Source: Fibrobacterales bacterium Fibro_02
GTDB taxonomy: Bacteria; Fibrobacterota; Fibrobacteria; Fibrobacterales; Fibrobacteraceae
Direction: 5' to 3'
Assembly: GCA_001603905.1 (NCBI GenBank)
Contig: LVAE01000075.1
Location: 1 to 36,958 of the forward strand
Length of the DNA stretch: 36,958 nucleotides
Positions 26,054 to 33,364 of this stretch are shown piece after piece (within the stretch, counting starts at the first letter, position 1; each line of letters starts with the position of its first letter). A program made the translations under genes and the position numbers. The notes under the pieces are model-generated. The model ran no database searches, was not told the DNA's origin, and saw only the letters and a list, made by a program, of their open reading frames with translations.

Positions 26054-27034
26054 TTACTCATCATATCCGCGATAGACCACATAAATAGTGAAATCATCCT
26101 CGCCATCCGGCCCCTGCTTATCCAGATAGTTCACCGTATGCCAAGGGTGGCGAATTTGTCTTATGAAGGACACTTCCTTGTCTTCTTGCGGAACAGAATC
26201 CTTTACAGATTCCCTCCATTGAGAAAGCGAATATAGATTTGAAAGAGTCAGTAGACCTTCGGCATTGTCATACTCAATTTTATAGCAAGACTTTTGAATC
26301 ACGAAAGCATTCGGTGTACTGATTATACCTTGTTCCACTTTATGCGTTGGACATAAGCTAGAATCTTCCACCGGTTGGAAATGCCCAAGCGTATCAAAAC
26401 AATAGAATGTGGATTCCGTTCGAGTGAATGAATAAAAGAAACAACTTTCATCCTTAGTCACAACCGAAGATTTCGACAACTTGGCGATATCAATAGTGGT
26501 ATCGTTGCTATAGGCTGTCAAGGATGTATTGGGAGGAAGATTAAAGACAAAGGAATCCCCATGGAGTTCATATATATTAACATAGGGAGAGAGGTCTATA
26601 TCGAAGGATTTTTCCTTGTATTCCCGATCCACAAGAGCAAAGCGCAGGTGGTCGTCTTTACCGAGAGGTATTTCGGCATGATAACCTAGAACGGCCCCAC
26701 TTTCATAAACCTTTAAATTCGACGGTTCCTCATGCTTGCTTTTTTGAGGCAAGTGATGAAGCGCCTCGTCGTCACCATACTTGATACTATCGACACAAAA
26801 GGTGCTGAATTCCGTAACATCTTCGCCGGGAAGGTAGGCGCAATCAACCGTATAAAGCCACGCTACGCGTAATGAATCATCTGCATGCAATTCAACGGCA
26901 AACGATGTTGGACGATGACGGACTTCTGTAGAAGGCAGACACTCGTGCGTATCGCAGTAACTCTCTTCTGGTTCAAGACAACCGATCAGTCCAAAGCTAA
27001 GGCATAACAATAAAAAACAAGTAAGACGACTCAT
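26054..27034 (-). CDS. Hypothetical lipoprotein, 326 aa
   Basis: I do not recognise the family. The start is taken as the ATG at 27034, where a clean lipoprotein signal begins (MSRLTCFLLLCLSFGLIGC); 23 further in-frame codons upstream look non-coding. The mature chain starts with several Cys (SYCDTHEC) and is beta-rich and acidic. It has scattered Cys and Tyr but no repeats, membrane segments or catalytic motifs. It is AT-richer than its left-hand neighbours. It lies just left of repeat copy A, at the border of the defence cassette, and is transcribed away from it. Confidence 0.65.
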   Translation of the reverse strand: MSRLTCFLLLCLSFGLIGCLEPEESYCDTHECLPSTEVRHRPTSFAVELHADDSLRVAWLYTVDCAYLPGEDVTEFSTFCVDSIKYGDDEALHHLPQKSKHEEPSNLKVYESGAVLGYHAEIPLGKDDHLRFALVDREYKEKSFDIDLSPYVNIYELHGDSFVFNLPPNTSLTAYSNDTTIDIAKLSKSSVVTKDESCFFYSFTRTESTFYCFDTLGHFQPVEDSSLCPTHKVEQGIISTPNAFVIQKSCYKIEYDNAEGLLTLSNLYSLSQWRESVKDSVPQEDKEVSFIRQIRHPWHTVNYLDKQGPDGEDDFTIYVVYRGYDE

Positions 27035-27110
27035 AAAATTTTTATACCAAAAAAAGGTTCCTTCATAACTTAAGTATAGTAAAAAAATTTTCGTAAGCAT
27101 CAAGGGTGTT

Positions 27111-27280
27111 ACAGAAACCCATACGGTTCAGCCATGGCAATTCGCGCAAGCACGATTGTCACGGCATTCGCCTTTGGGGGTTTTAGGGGGCGGAGCCACC
27201 TAGGAGACCTTTGGACACTTGGCCTTTAGGCCTTAGTGTACATAGCCACCTTTAGGTGGTGGGGGACCCCTCCCCCTTTA
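27111..27280 (+). repeat. Structured repeat, copy A (left border of defence cassette)
   Basis: Positions 27111-27206 align without gaps to copy B (31707-31802), with about 72 of 96 bases identical. Inside is a hairpin (27131-27165) with outer arms GCCATGGCAA/TTGTCACGGC, inner arms TCGCG/CACGA and a CAAG loop. AAACCC and GGGTTT close the unit. Further hairpins follow at 27215-27239 (ACACT, GGCC pairs) and 27246-27259 (CCACC/GGTGG). The tail GGGGGACCCCTCCCCCTTTA matches the tail of copy B. Copy A occupies most of the 355-base gap between divergent genes; the rest of the gap is AT-rich and should hold the higB promoter. Confidence 0.75.
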
Positions 27281-27389
27281 GTTATCAACAAAATCGACCC
27301 TATTTTTGTAAAAACAAGACACCCCTTGCGTATCTCAAAAGTTTTTATTATATTAGAAAACAGGACTTTTGATTAACGGTGGAGGTTTC

Positions 27390-27707
27390 TTGAAAGTTGA
27401 GTTTAGAGATAAGGATTTAGAACTTTGCGCAATGGATGAGGCTTATGCAATACGGCGAATGGGCAAAAAACGGGCAAAATGCTACAGAACGCGAATTAAC
27501 GCCTTGGTCACAGTCGCAAATTTCGCCGATTTATCCAAGTATCCAGGTCATTTTCATGAATTGGTCGGAAACCGAAAAGGACAATGGGCATGCGACCTTG
27601 ATCAACCATACCGATTGATTATTTGGGGAGCAGAGCCAAACAAAGTTGTTATTTGGACTGAAGTTGCCGAAGCCGAAGTCGTAGAAATTGTAGATTATCA
27701 TAAATAG
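27390..27707 (+). CDS. higB: HigB-family toxin (type II toxin-antitoxin)
   Basis: A small RelE/HigB-fold protein of 105 aa. In this family the toxin is a ribosome-dependent mRNA endonuclease that blocks translation. The chain opens KVEFRDKDLELCAMDE, then has the basic helix GKKRAKCYRTRINAL, LSKYPGHFHELVGNRKGQWA, and the core strands LDQPYRLIIWG and VEIVDYHK, as in HigB. The start is TTG at 27390, because GGAGG lies four bases upstream and the protein then begins as the family does; seven further upstream codons are unlikely. The antitoxin gene follows after 11 bases, the usual HigBA order with toxin first. Autoregulation by the antitoxin is expected. Confidence 0.88.
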   Translation: MKVEFRDKDLELCAMDEAYAIRRMGKKRAKCYRTRINALVTVANFADLSKYPGHFHELVGNRKGQWACDLDQPYRLIIWGAEPNKVVIWTEVAEAEVVEIVDYHK

Positions 27708-27718
27708 AGAGGAATAAC

Positions 27719-28729
27719 ATGGCAGAAGAAAAAGAACTCATTTTGTGGGGGGCAACGTCCCCTGGAGAAATTCTTGAAGAAAAACTTCAAGAAATGAATG
27801 TGGATGTTAACGATTTCGCCGCCCGAATCGGCTACACACCCAAGACGGTGAACGAATTGCTCAGAGCTAAGTGCAGGGTGACGCCAGAAATGGCCTACAG
27901 CCTTGAATTTGGGACAGGAATTCCCCAGTATTGTTGGCTAGAAGCACAAAAGTTGTACGAACGGGATCTCTGGCGAGAAAAAATCAAGAAATCCCTCAAG
28001 AAAAGTGTTGTTTGGCGCAAGTTCTTCCCTATCAGTGAACTCAATCCGCGCACATGGATCAAGGATTTCAACAACAAAGAAGACGGTGTGTCGCCCATCC
28101 TCAAATTCTTCGGGGTGGCAAGCCCCAAGGCGTGGGAAAATTACTATTACAAGAACCGTCTGAAGGTGGCCTTCCGCATTTCGCTGGCCGAAACCGAAGA
28201 CCCGTACGCAGCCTCCGTGTGGATGCGCCGCGGCGAAATCCTCGCCGACGAAATCAAGATGGAAAAGCAGAACGACAAGAAGGTGCGTTCCGCCATCAAG
28301 AAGGCAATGCCGCAATTTGTGGAACTGGCCAAAAACGACGTTGCCGCGTGGGAAGATTTACGCCGCAAGAAGGCATTGCCCAAGCCGAAGGTGGGCGAAG
28401 ATTTTATTGACGACGGCATGCACAAGTTGCAGGAACTGGGCGCAAAGTTCGGAATCAAGGTGCTCTACGCGCAGAACTTCAAGTCGGCGCCGATTCACGG
28501 CATGGCCCGCTGGTACAAGGACATCCCCGTCATCCAGCTGCACGACCGTTTCAAGGACCGCAATGCGTTCTGGTTCACGTTCTTCCACGAGCTCGGCCAC
28601 ATCGTGCTCCACGGCAAGAAGGACATCTTCATCAAGAACGTCTATTACGGCAACAAGAACCAGCAGAAGGACGACGAGGCAAACACATTCGCGCAAAAAT
28701 ACATGGTGCAGGCAGGGCTAGAAGTCTAG
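27719..28729 (+). CDS. higA: HigA-type XRE antitoxin fused to ImmA/IrrE metallopeptidase
   Basis: A 336-aa two-part protein. Residues about 14-75 form a HigA-like helix-turn-helix (GEILEEKLQEMNVDVNDFAARI, then KTVNELLRAK). Residues about 240-330 are an ImmA/IrrE (M78) zinc peptidase, with HELGH at 290-294 and a likely third ligand, Glu320, in DDEANTFAQ. The linker (80-235) is mostly helical. The antitoxin half should bind HigB and the operator. The protease half could degrade the antitoxin or another repressor in response to a signal, as ImmA does for ImmR, but that is inference. The first third is AT-richer than the rest, which may reflect domain shuffling. The ribosome-binding site is GAGAGGA, six bases before the ATG. 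Confidence 0.88.
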   Translation: MAEEKELILWGATSPGEILEEKLQEMNVDVNDFAARIGYTPKTVNELLRAKCRVTPEMAYSLEFGTGIPQYCWLEAQKLYERDLWREKIKKSLKKSVVWRKFFPISELNPRTWIKDFNNKEDGVSPILKFFGVASPKAWENYYYKNRLKVAFRISLAETEDPYAASVWMRRGEILADEIKMEKQNDKKVRSAIKKAMPQFVELAKNDVAAWEDLRRKKALPKPKVGEDFIDDGMHKLQELGAKFGIKVLYAQNFKSAPIHGMARWYKDIPVIQLHDRFKDRNAFWFTFFHELGHIVLHGKKDIFIKNVYYGNKNQQKDDEANTFAQKYMVQAGLEV

Positions 28730-28874
28730 GGAAAGCCTCTGCTATTGGGCTCCGGTAGCGGAATTCCGTCCACAAGCCTCGTTCGACTCGAAATGCCGAC
28801 TTTTGAACTCAGCGATTTGGAAACGATGGAAAACGTTTGACCAGGAAGGAACTCGGACATTTACGAATGTTCTT

Positions 28875-29966
28875 TTAACGAGAAATCCCTTTCCCTATAT
28901 CGGCTACAATTTTTTTGAGAACGTCTTTTTCTACACTTGAAAATTTGCCGATAGACAAGACTATTGTTTTCCAATGTTCAAAATGTTGCTGTGGGAGTTC
29001 TTTTTTATTGAACGCTTTGGCGATATCAGCTTTCCATTCGTTGATTTTTCCTATTACCTGCGGGACATTCACCCCATTTACGACCGTGCGCCCACCAGCG
29101 GAAAAGTTATCGCGGAATGATGGACAAACAACGCCTTTTCTCTGTAACAACCATTGACAGGCGTATTCATAATCACCCTCCAAAACACTCGGAGAGGCGA
29201 TAAGCATTTCAATTTTTATCTCTTGTTTTTCATCTGCCGAAAGCTTATTCCAAAATTTCACTTTATTGTTGACAAGTGAACTAGCAAATTTTTCTTCCGC
29301 TAAATCAAGTTTTGAAAATTCATCTATATTAGGGCTAAACCACCATAAATCTTCACCATCACTTGTTGCGCTACGCTTCATTTTAGAATCGACCATATAG
29401 GTTCTGAACGCCTCAAATGGATTTTTCATATGACGGATTTCATCGTATGATTTACCCAATCTCTTAAAAAGAGAGTTTTCTCTTGAGACATTCATATCCA
29501 ACATGTAGCGAGGGCTATGTGTAACGGCAACATCTTCCACGCAATCTTCAAATGAGCGGTATTTAATTTCAAAAGGTTTTTGCTTGCCGCAAAATACATG
29601 GATTCTGCTGACATCAGGAATCCTTGTTGATTCCATAATGCTGCCGCCCATTACTTTCCATGAATCATTTCGTGTACTAAGAGTTTTGACCTCTATGCCC
29701 AAAGCCTGACACTTGTTGATTCTAGCGACAATGTCAGGAAATTTATGACCGCCAATATATTCGATATTCCAATCGGGAACCCCAACAAAATCTTTTGACC
29801 TGTCTAGAGCTTTGCAAACTTCGCCCTCAAAGATTTTCCAAAAATCACCGCTAGCAAATCGGGAAGAATCCCTCTGCAATCGTTCTTTCGCACACGAGAG
29901 CAGATTATTGAAATTCTCCAACGTCCTTGGGTCACAAATTAATTTTTCGCCAACGGAAATAGACAT
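28875..29966 (-). CDS. Putative type II restriction endonuclease
   Basis: A 363-aa protein with no close family that I can name. A PD-(D/E)xK nuclease core is visible: KFPD (residues 75-78), then GIEVKTLS (90-97) with the Glu92-Val-Lys94 pair, preceded by a helix with Glu47/Glu49 and WNIEY. The next segment (DSWKVMGGSIMESTRI) resembles the DNA-contact region of several type II enzymes. Its pairing with the methyltransferase is the strongest argument: its ATG lies two bases after the methyltransferase stop, with CGGAG overlapping that gene's end. The recognition site cannot be read from sequence. It is AT-rich compared with the flanking housekeeping genes, which suggests transfer. The 145 bases between it and the antitoxin gene show no clear gene. 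Confidence 0.78.
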   Translation of the reverse strand: MSISVGEKLICDPRTLENFNNLLSCAKERLQRDSSRFASGDFWKIFEGEVCKALDRSKDFVGVPDWNIEYIGGHKFPDIVARINKCQALGIEVKTLSTRNDSWKVMGGSIMESTRIPDVSRIHVFCGKQKPFEIKYRSFEDCVEDVAVTHSPRYMLDMNVSRENSLFKRLGKSYDEIRHMKNPFEAFRTYMVDSKMKRSATSDGEDLWWFSPNIDEFSKLDLAEEKFASSLVNNKVKFWNKLSADEKQEIKIEMLIASPSVLEGDYEYACQWLLQRKGVVCPSFRDNFSAGGRTVVNGVNVPQVIGKINEWKADIAKAFNKKELPQQHFEHWKTIVLSIGKFSSVEKDVLKKIVADIGKGISR

Positions 29967-29968
29967 AT

Positions 29969-31195
29969 TTATTCTCCGAATAAATCATTCCAAAGAGATT
30001 CAAGTCTTTTCCCAATAGAGTATCCCAACAAAGGCGGAACCGCGTTTCCAATAACTTTATAGGCATCAGATGAATTGACTTTATTGGTACCGTCGTTAAA
30101 GATGAATTCATAATCATCGGGGAACGTCTGAATTCTTGCGCATTCACGAACACTTAAGCGACGTTCCTGCAATCCTTTGTTCAATTCAGATGAAATCTTT
30201 CCGCCATGTTCTTCGCTCAACCTGCGATATTCAATATTGCCATGATGTTCGCTTCGGATTGTCGGACCGACACCGTCCATATCAATTTCGGAACTGCCCT
30301 GCATTTTGCCATAGTATTTCGCTTTTGAATAAGCTTGTTGTGCTGCATCGGAGCTTTCGTCGGGCTCCTTCAATCCAACGAAGGCATCCTTGCAGGTGAC
30401 GATTTCTTGAAGACCTTCTCCATGCGTCTTTATCGGGTACGGATAATATGGCGATTTCTCGGAGTTCTTTTCTATGTCGGCAAGAATTTTGGGATTGGCA
30501 TATTTTCTTGAAATGCCAATAAAAACAACACGCTCGCGACTTTGTGGAACGCCATATTCCCAGGCCTTCAAGACCTGAGCATCAACAACGCAATACCCTT
30601 TATCGATGTTGCGAAAGTCGGTTTCAATAATCTTCTTGGCGTCGCCTAATGAAACGAGACCTTTTACGTTTTCAGCGATAAAAACTTTTGGCTTGACGAT
30701 TTCGATGACCTGTTTCATCCAAAGATACAGGGTTCCTCTAGATTCATTTTCAGCGTGTTCTTCGTTTACACCATTGTGACTTTTGGCTGAATCAAACCCA
30801 AGACGTTTTCCTGCAACCGAGAAATCCTGACAAGGGAAACCGCCTGTAACAACATCTATATTTTTAGGGAATTGGAATTCACCCGACTTACTCTTCTTGA
30901 CTAGATCTACAATGGATTCTACTCTGTATATCCCGTCGATTTTCTTTCTATTGCCGAAGAAGTGGTTCCACGCCTTTTGCGCACAGGGCAAGATGTCATT
31001 TGCGAAAACGGTCTGAAACCGATTCTTGTTCAGGCGAACGAAATTTCGGTTGATATTTTCTTCAATCCAATCCGGATGGATTTTTTCGTTAACAGATTTC
31101 TTGAGAGTGGTAAAGCCACCCTCAAGCCCAAGATCAAGTCCTCCGCAGCCGGAGAACAGAGAAAGCACACGAAGTGCATTCTTGCCAGAAGCCAT
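29969..31195 (-). CDS. DNA (cytosine-5-)-methyltransferase
   Basis: A 408-aa C5-cytosine methyltransferase that protects DNA from the adjacent restriction enzyme. The ordered motifs are: I LSLFSGCGGLDLG (11-23), IV GGFPCQDFS with catalytic Cys122, VI AENVKGL (174-180), VIII PQSRERVVFIG (217-227), IX LSVRECARIQTFPDDY (347-362), and X VIGNAVPP (381-388). The target-recognition region lies between VIII and IX (about 235-335) and contains GVGPTIRSEHHGNIEYRR. All catalytic residues are present. The start is set by CGAGG four or five bases before the ATG. It is AT-rich, like its partner. It comes first in the operon, so methylation precedes restriction. A repeat-rich region lies directly upstream. 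Confidence 0.93.
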   Translation of the reverse strand: MASGKNALRVLSLFSGCGGLDLGLEGGFTTLKKSVNEKIHPDWIEENINRNFVRLNKNRFQTVFANDILPCAQKAWNHFFGNRKKIDGIYRVESIVDLVKKSKSGEFQFPKNIDVVTGGFPCQDFSVAGKRLGFDSAKSHNGVNEEHAENESRGTLYLWMKQVIEIVKPKVFIAENVKGLVSLGDAKKIIETDFRNIDKGYCVVDAQVLKAWEYGVPQSRERVVFIGISRKYANPKILADIEKNSEKSPYYPYPIKTHGEGLQEIVTCKDAFVGLKEPDESSDAAQQAYSKAKYYGKMQGSSEIDMDGVGPTIRSEHHGNIEYRRLSEEHGGKISSELNKGLQERRLSVRECARIQTFPDDYEFIFNDGTNKVNSSDAYKVIGNAVPPLLGYSIGKRLESLWNDLFGE

Positions 31196-31285
31196 AACGC
31201 CTCGATGTTCCTACGGAACAGGTGAAATGTTCTGTTTTCACTTCTGTTCACGAAACATCGATGTGCTTCGACAAGAGAATGCCCA

Positions 31286-31318
31286 AATAGGACTCACCCC
31301 AATGAGGTGAGTCCCATT
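31286..31318. repeat. Inverted repeat upstream of the methyltransferase gene
   Basis: AAATAGGACTCACC and GGTGAGTCCCATTT pair at 13 of 14 positions around a 5-base loop. No T-run follows on the minus strand, so this may be a regulator site or repeat border rather than a terminator. It lies about 90 bases upstream of the methyltransferase start. Confidence 0.45.
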
Positions 31319-31330
31319 TGTCCAATTCCT

Positions 31331-31586
31331 GCTGCGTTAAAAAAATTGGTCGTATTTTAAGGACGCAAGAACGGGAGCAAAAACGTTTGTCTTTGTTCCT
31401 ACCCTCAATATTCGATAAAACAAAAAAGCGTGGTATCGAATACCTGTTCGTCCTTAGGCAACGACCAAGAAGCCCTACGCAAAACAAGCAAACGACCCAC
31501 GCCCTAATTCGGGTGTGCGTTGTAAGCCTTATTCTTATTGCGTAAAACTTTGGTCGTGTTTTAAGGACGCGAGAATAAGAGCAAAT
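31331..31586. repeat. Three-copy repeat with core TTGGTCGT(N6)AAGGACG
   Basis: Copy 1 (core 31346-31371) and copy 3 (core 31550-31575) run in the same direction. Both read TTGGTCGT-TTTTAAGGACGC-AGAA apart from single changes, and both are preceded by GCGT and an A-rich tract. Copy 2 (core 31449-31468, CGTCCTTAGGCAACGACCAA) is inverted and is also flanked by GCGT on its minus strand. Between copies 2 and 3 a long imperfect hairpin (about 31491-31523) has CCC/GGG at its tip. A 113-codon leftward open frame across this region repeats itself because of these copies and is not taken as a gene. Confidence 0.6.
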
Positions 31587-31667
31587 CACTCTAAAACCGG
31601 TCGCCCTTCGCCTTGCGGTTCAGGGCTATGTCAATGAAAAATATACATAATTAGGAATGAAAAAGGA

Positions 31668-31692
31668 GATGCCGGGTCAAACCCGGCATGAC
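31668..31692. repeat. Palindromic intergenic repeat
   Basis: GATGCCGGGT and ACCCGGCAT form a perfect hairpin ending in GAC. It is of the widespread dispersed palindromic type ending in ATGAC and lies just before repeat copy B. Confidence 0.75.
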
Positions 31693-31706
31693 AATTCGGG
31701 GGGGGG

Positions 31707-31930
31707 ACAGAAACCCCTGCGGCTCAGCCATAGCCAATTGCACAAGTGCATTGACTATGGCACTCACTTCCGGGGGTGTTAGGGGGCGGAGTCACCTAGG
31801 AGAGAGGGTAGGCAAAGACTTGCCCTTATCACGCTGTGGAATGAAATGTAGGATCCCGTCGCCATTTCATGGCTCCAGGATGACGCAGAAGGGGCAAGGC
31901 TTTGACGAGGGGGACGCCTCCCCCTTTCAT
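31707..31930 (+). repeat. Structured repeat, copy B (right border of defence cassette)
   Basis: The first 96 bases (31707-31802) align with copy A without gaps. The hairpin at 31727-31761 has outer arms GCCATAGCCA/TGACTATGGC, inner arms TGCA/TGCA and the CAAG loop. The tail GGGGGACGCCTCCCCCTTTC matches copy A's tail. The middle differs: a dispersed repeat (31851-31884) sits inside it. It has the same orientation as copy A, about 4.6 kb away. Confidence 0.72.
31851..31884. repeat. Dispersed repeat within copy B
   Basis: The sequence begins GGATCCCGTCGCCATTTC and ends CCAGGATGAC. It has the GGAT...ATGAC outline of the dispersed repeats seen elsewhere in the window. Its position in the variable middle of copy B suggests a later insertion. 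Confidence 0.5.
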
Positions 31931-31938
31931 AATAAAAA

Positions 31939-31965
31939 GATTCTATCGCTGCGCTCCAGAATGAC
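31939..31965. repeat. Dispersed repeat and short tandem tail before miaB
   Basis: GATTCTATCGCTGCGCTCC...AGAATGAC is a dispersed repeat with the same arms pattern as those in lpxB and mnmE (GATT...ATGAC). It is followed at 31970-31993 by the short tandem TAAGCTC-TAAGTTC-TAAGTTC. Both lie upstream of miaB. Confidence 0.65.
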
Positions 31966-32020
31966 TTTTCTAAGCTCTAAGTTCTAAGTTCTGCCAACTA
32001 TTTTTTCTAAATTTACCCGT

Positions 32021-33343
32021 ATGAAAAAATACCACTTGGCCACATACGGCTGCCAGATGAACGAGTACGACTCGGCGATGATTGCCCAGGAGCTCGACAT
32101 GTGCGGTTGCGTCGAGACGAGCAACCAGGAAGATGCCGACTTTATCATCGTGAACACCTGCAGCGTACGCGAAAAGGCCGAGGAAACCGCCATCGCGAAC
32201 ATCAGCAAGCTCAAGTACCTGAACAAGAAGAACCCCGACGTGAAGGTGGTCGTGTGCGGTTGCATGGCCAAGAATCGCGGGCCGGAACTTTTGAAGCGCC
32301 TGCCTAACGTGAGCTACATCGTGGGGCCGGACCAGTACAAGAAAATTCCGGAGTTGCTGCTGGGCGACGCCAAAAGTCCCTTGCACCTGACGCACCACAA
32401 GATGTTCATCGACGAGGACCTGAGCGAGAACTATCTGGGCGAATACGCGAAACTCCAGAACGATTTCACCACCTTCGTCGCCATCCAGCGCGGTTGCAAC
32501 AAGCGCTGCAGCTACTGTATTGTGCCATACCTGCGCGGGCCGGAAAAGTACCGCAACATGGAAGATGTTCTTGCCGAAGTGCGCAAGGCGGCCGACAGGG
32601 GCATTACCGAGGTGACGCTCCTTGGCCAGACGGTGAATGCCTACAAGACGGAAGGCGGAAACTTTGCCGACCTGCTTACGAAGGTTTCTGAAATCGGGGG
32701 CATCCGCCGCATCCGATTCACAAGCCCGCACCCGAGGCACTACACGAACGAACTCATCGACGTTCTGCTCAACAACCCGAAGGTCTGCCACTACGCGCAC
32801 ATTCCTATCCAGAGCGGCTCCGACGCCATGCTCAAGAAAATGCGCCGCCAGCACAACATGGAGCAGTACCTCTCGATTATCGAACAGCTGCGAAGCAAGG
32901 ACCCGTTCTACGGGATTTCAACGGACGTAATCTGCGGTTTCGTGGGCGAAACGGAAGAGGATTTCGAGCAGACGCTCAAGGCTTTTGAAACCTGCCAATT
33001 CGACTCCGCCTTCATGTTCATCTACAGCCCGCGCAAGGGAACGGAATCGTACAAGGAAGCGGAGACTCTCACCGAAGCCGAAAAGCAGGAACGACATACG
33101 CGCCTGGTGGAATTGCAGAACGCCATCACGCTCAAGCGTAACCAGATGATGCTCGGCCGCACCGAGGAACTCCTGGTAGAAAAGAACTCCGCACGCGACG
33201 AGACGGAACTGCGAGGCCGCACCGACAACTTCAAGAAGGTGGTGTTCAAGCCCGAAGATGGCCGCATCGTGAAGCCCGGCGACTACGTGAAGGTGAAACT
33301 CGACGACATTCGCGGATGGACGATTCGAGGGAAATTGGTTTAG
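32021..33343 (+). CDS. miaB: tRNA-2-methylthio-N6-dimethylallyladenosine synthase
   Basis: A radical-SAM methylthiotransferase that adds a methylthio group to i6A37 of tRNA. The N-terminal UPF0004 domain has the three Cys of the auxiliary cluster: C11 (YGCQMN), C47 (NTCSVR) and C81 (CGCMAK). The radical-SAM motif CNKRCSYC holds C159, C163 and C166. HIPIQSGSDAML and DVICGFVGETEEDF follow, as in MiaB. A C-terminal TRAM domain (about 378-440) ends the 440-aa chain. The ATG at 32021 fits the family N-terminus, although the ribosome-binding site is weak. GC content returns to the housekeeping level here, which marks the end of the foreign-looking cassette. Confidence 0.96.
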   Translation: MKKYHLATYGCQMNEYDSAMIAQELDMCGCVETSNQEDADFIIVNTCSVREKAEETAIANISKLKYLNKKNPDVKVVVCGCMAKNRGPELLKRLPNVSYIVGPDQYKKIPELLLGDAKSPLHLTHHKMFIDEDLSENYLGEYAKLQNDFTTFVAIQRGCNKRCSYCIVPYLRGPEKYRNMEDVLAEVRKAADRGITEVTLLGQTVNAYKTEGGNFADLLTKVSEIGGIRRIRFTSPHPRHYTNELIDVLLNNPKVCHYAHIPIQSGSDAMLKKMRRQHNMEQYLSIIEQLRSKDPFYGISTDVICGFVGETEEDFEQTLKAFETCQFDSAFMFIYSPRKGTESYKEAETLTEAEKQERHTRLVELQNAITLKRNQMMLGRTEELLVEKNSARDETELRGRTDNFKKVVFKPEDGRIVKPGDYVKVKLDDIRGWTIRGKLV

Positions 33344-33364
33344 TCAGAAGTTGGATTAGTGAAA

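Noticed and set aside
28730..28874. Short open frame after the antitoxin gene
   Set aside because: It is about 35 codons in the same frame past the stop codon, with no ribosome-binding site or recognisable product; it could be a degraded remnant.
31331..31586. CRISPR array
   Set aside because: Only three units, one inverted, with unequal spacing; no cas genes in the window.
31248..31589. 113-codon leftward open frame upstream of the methyltransferase gene
   Set aside because: Its internal duplication comes from the three-copy DNA repeat. Cys/Arg-rich, no ribosome-binding site seen.
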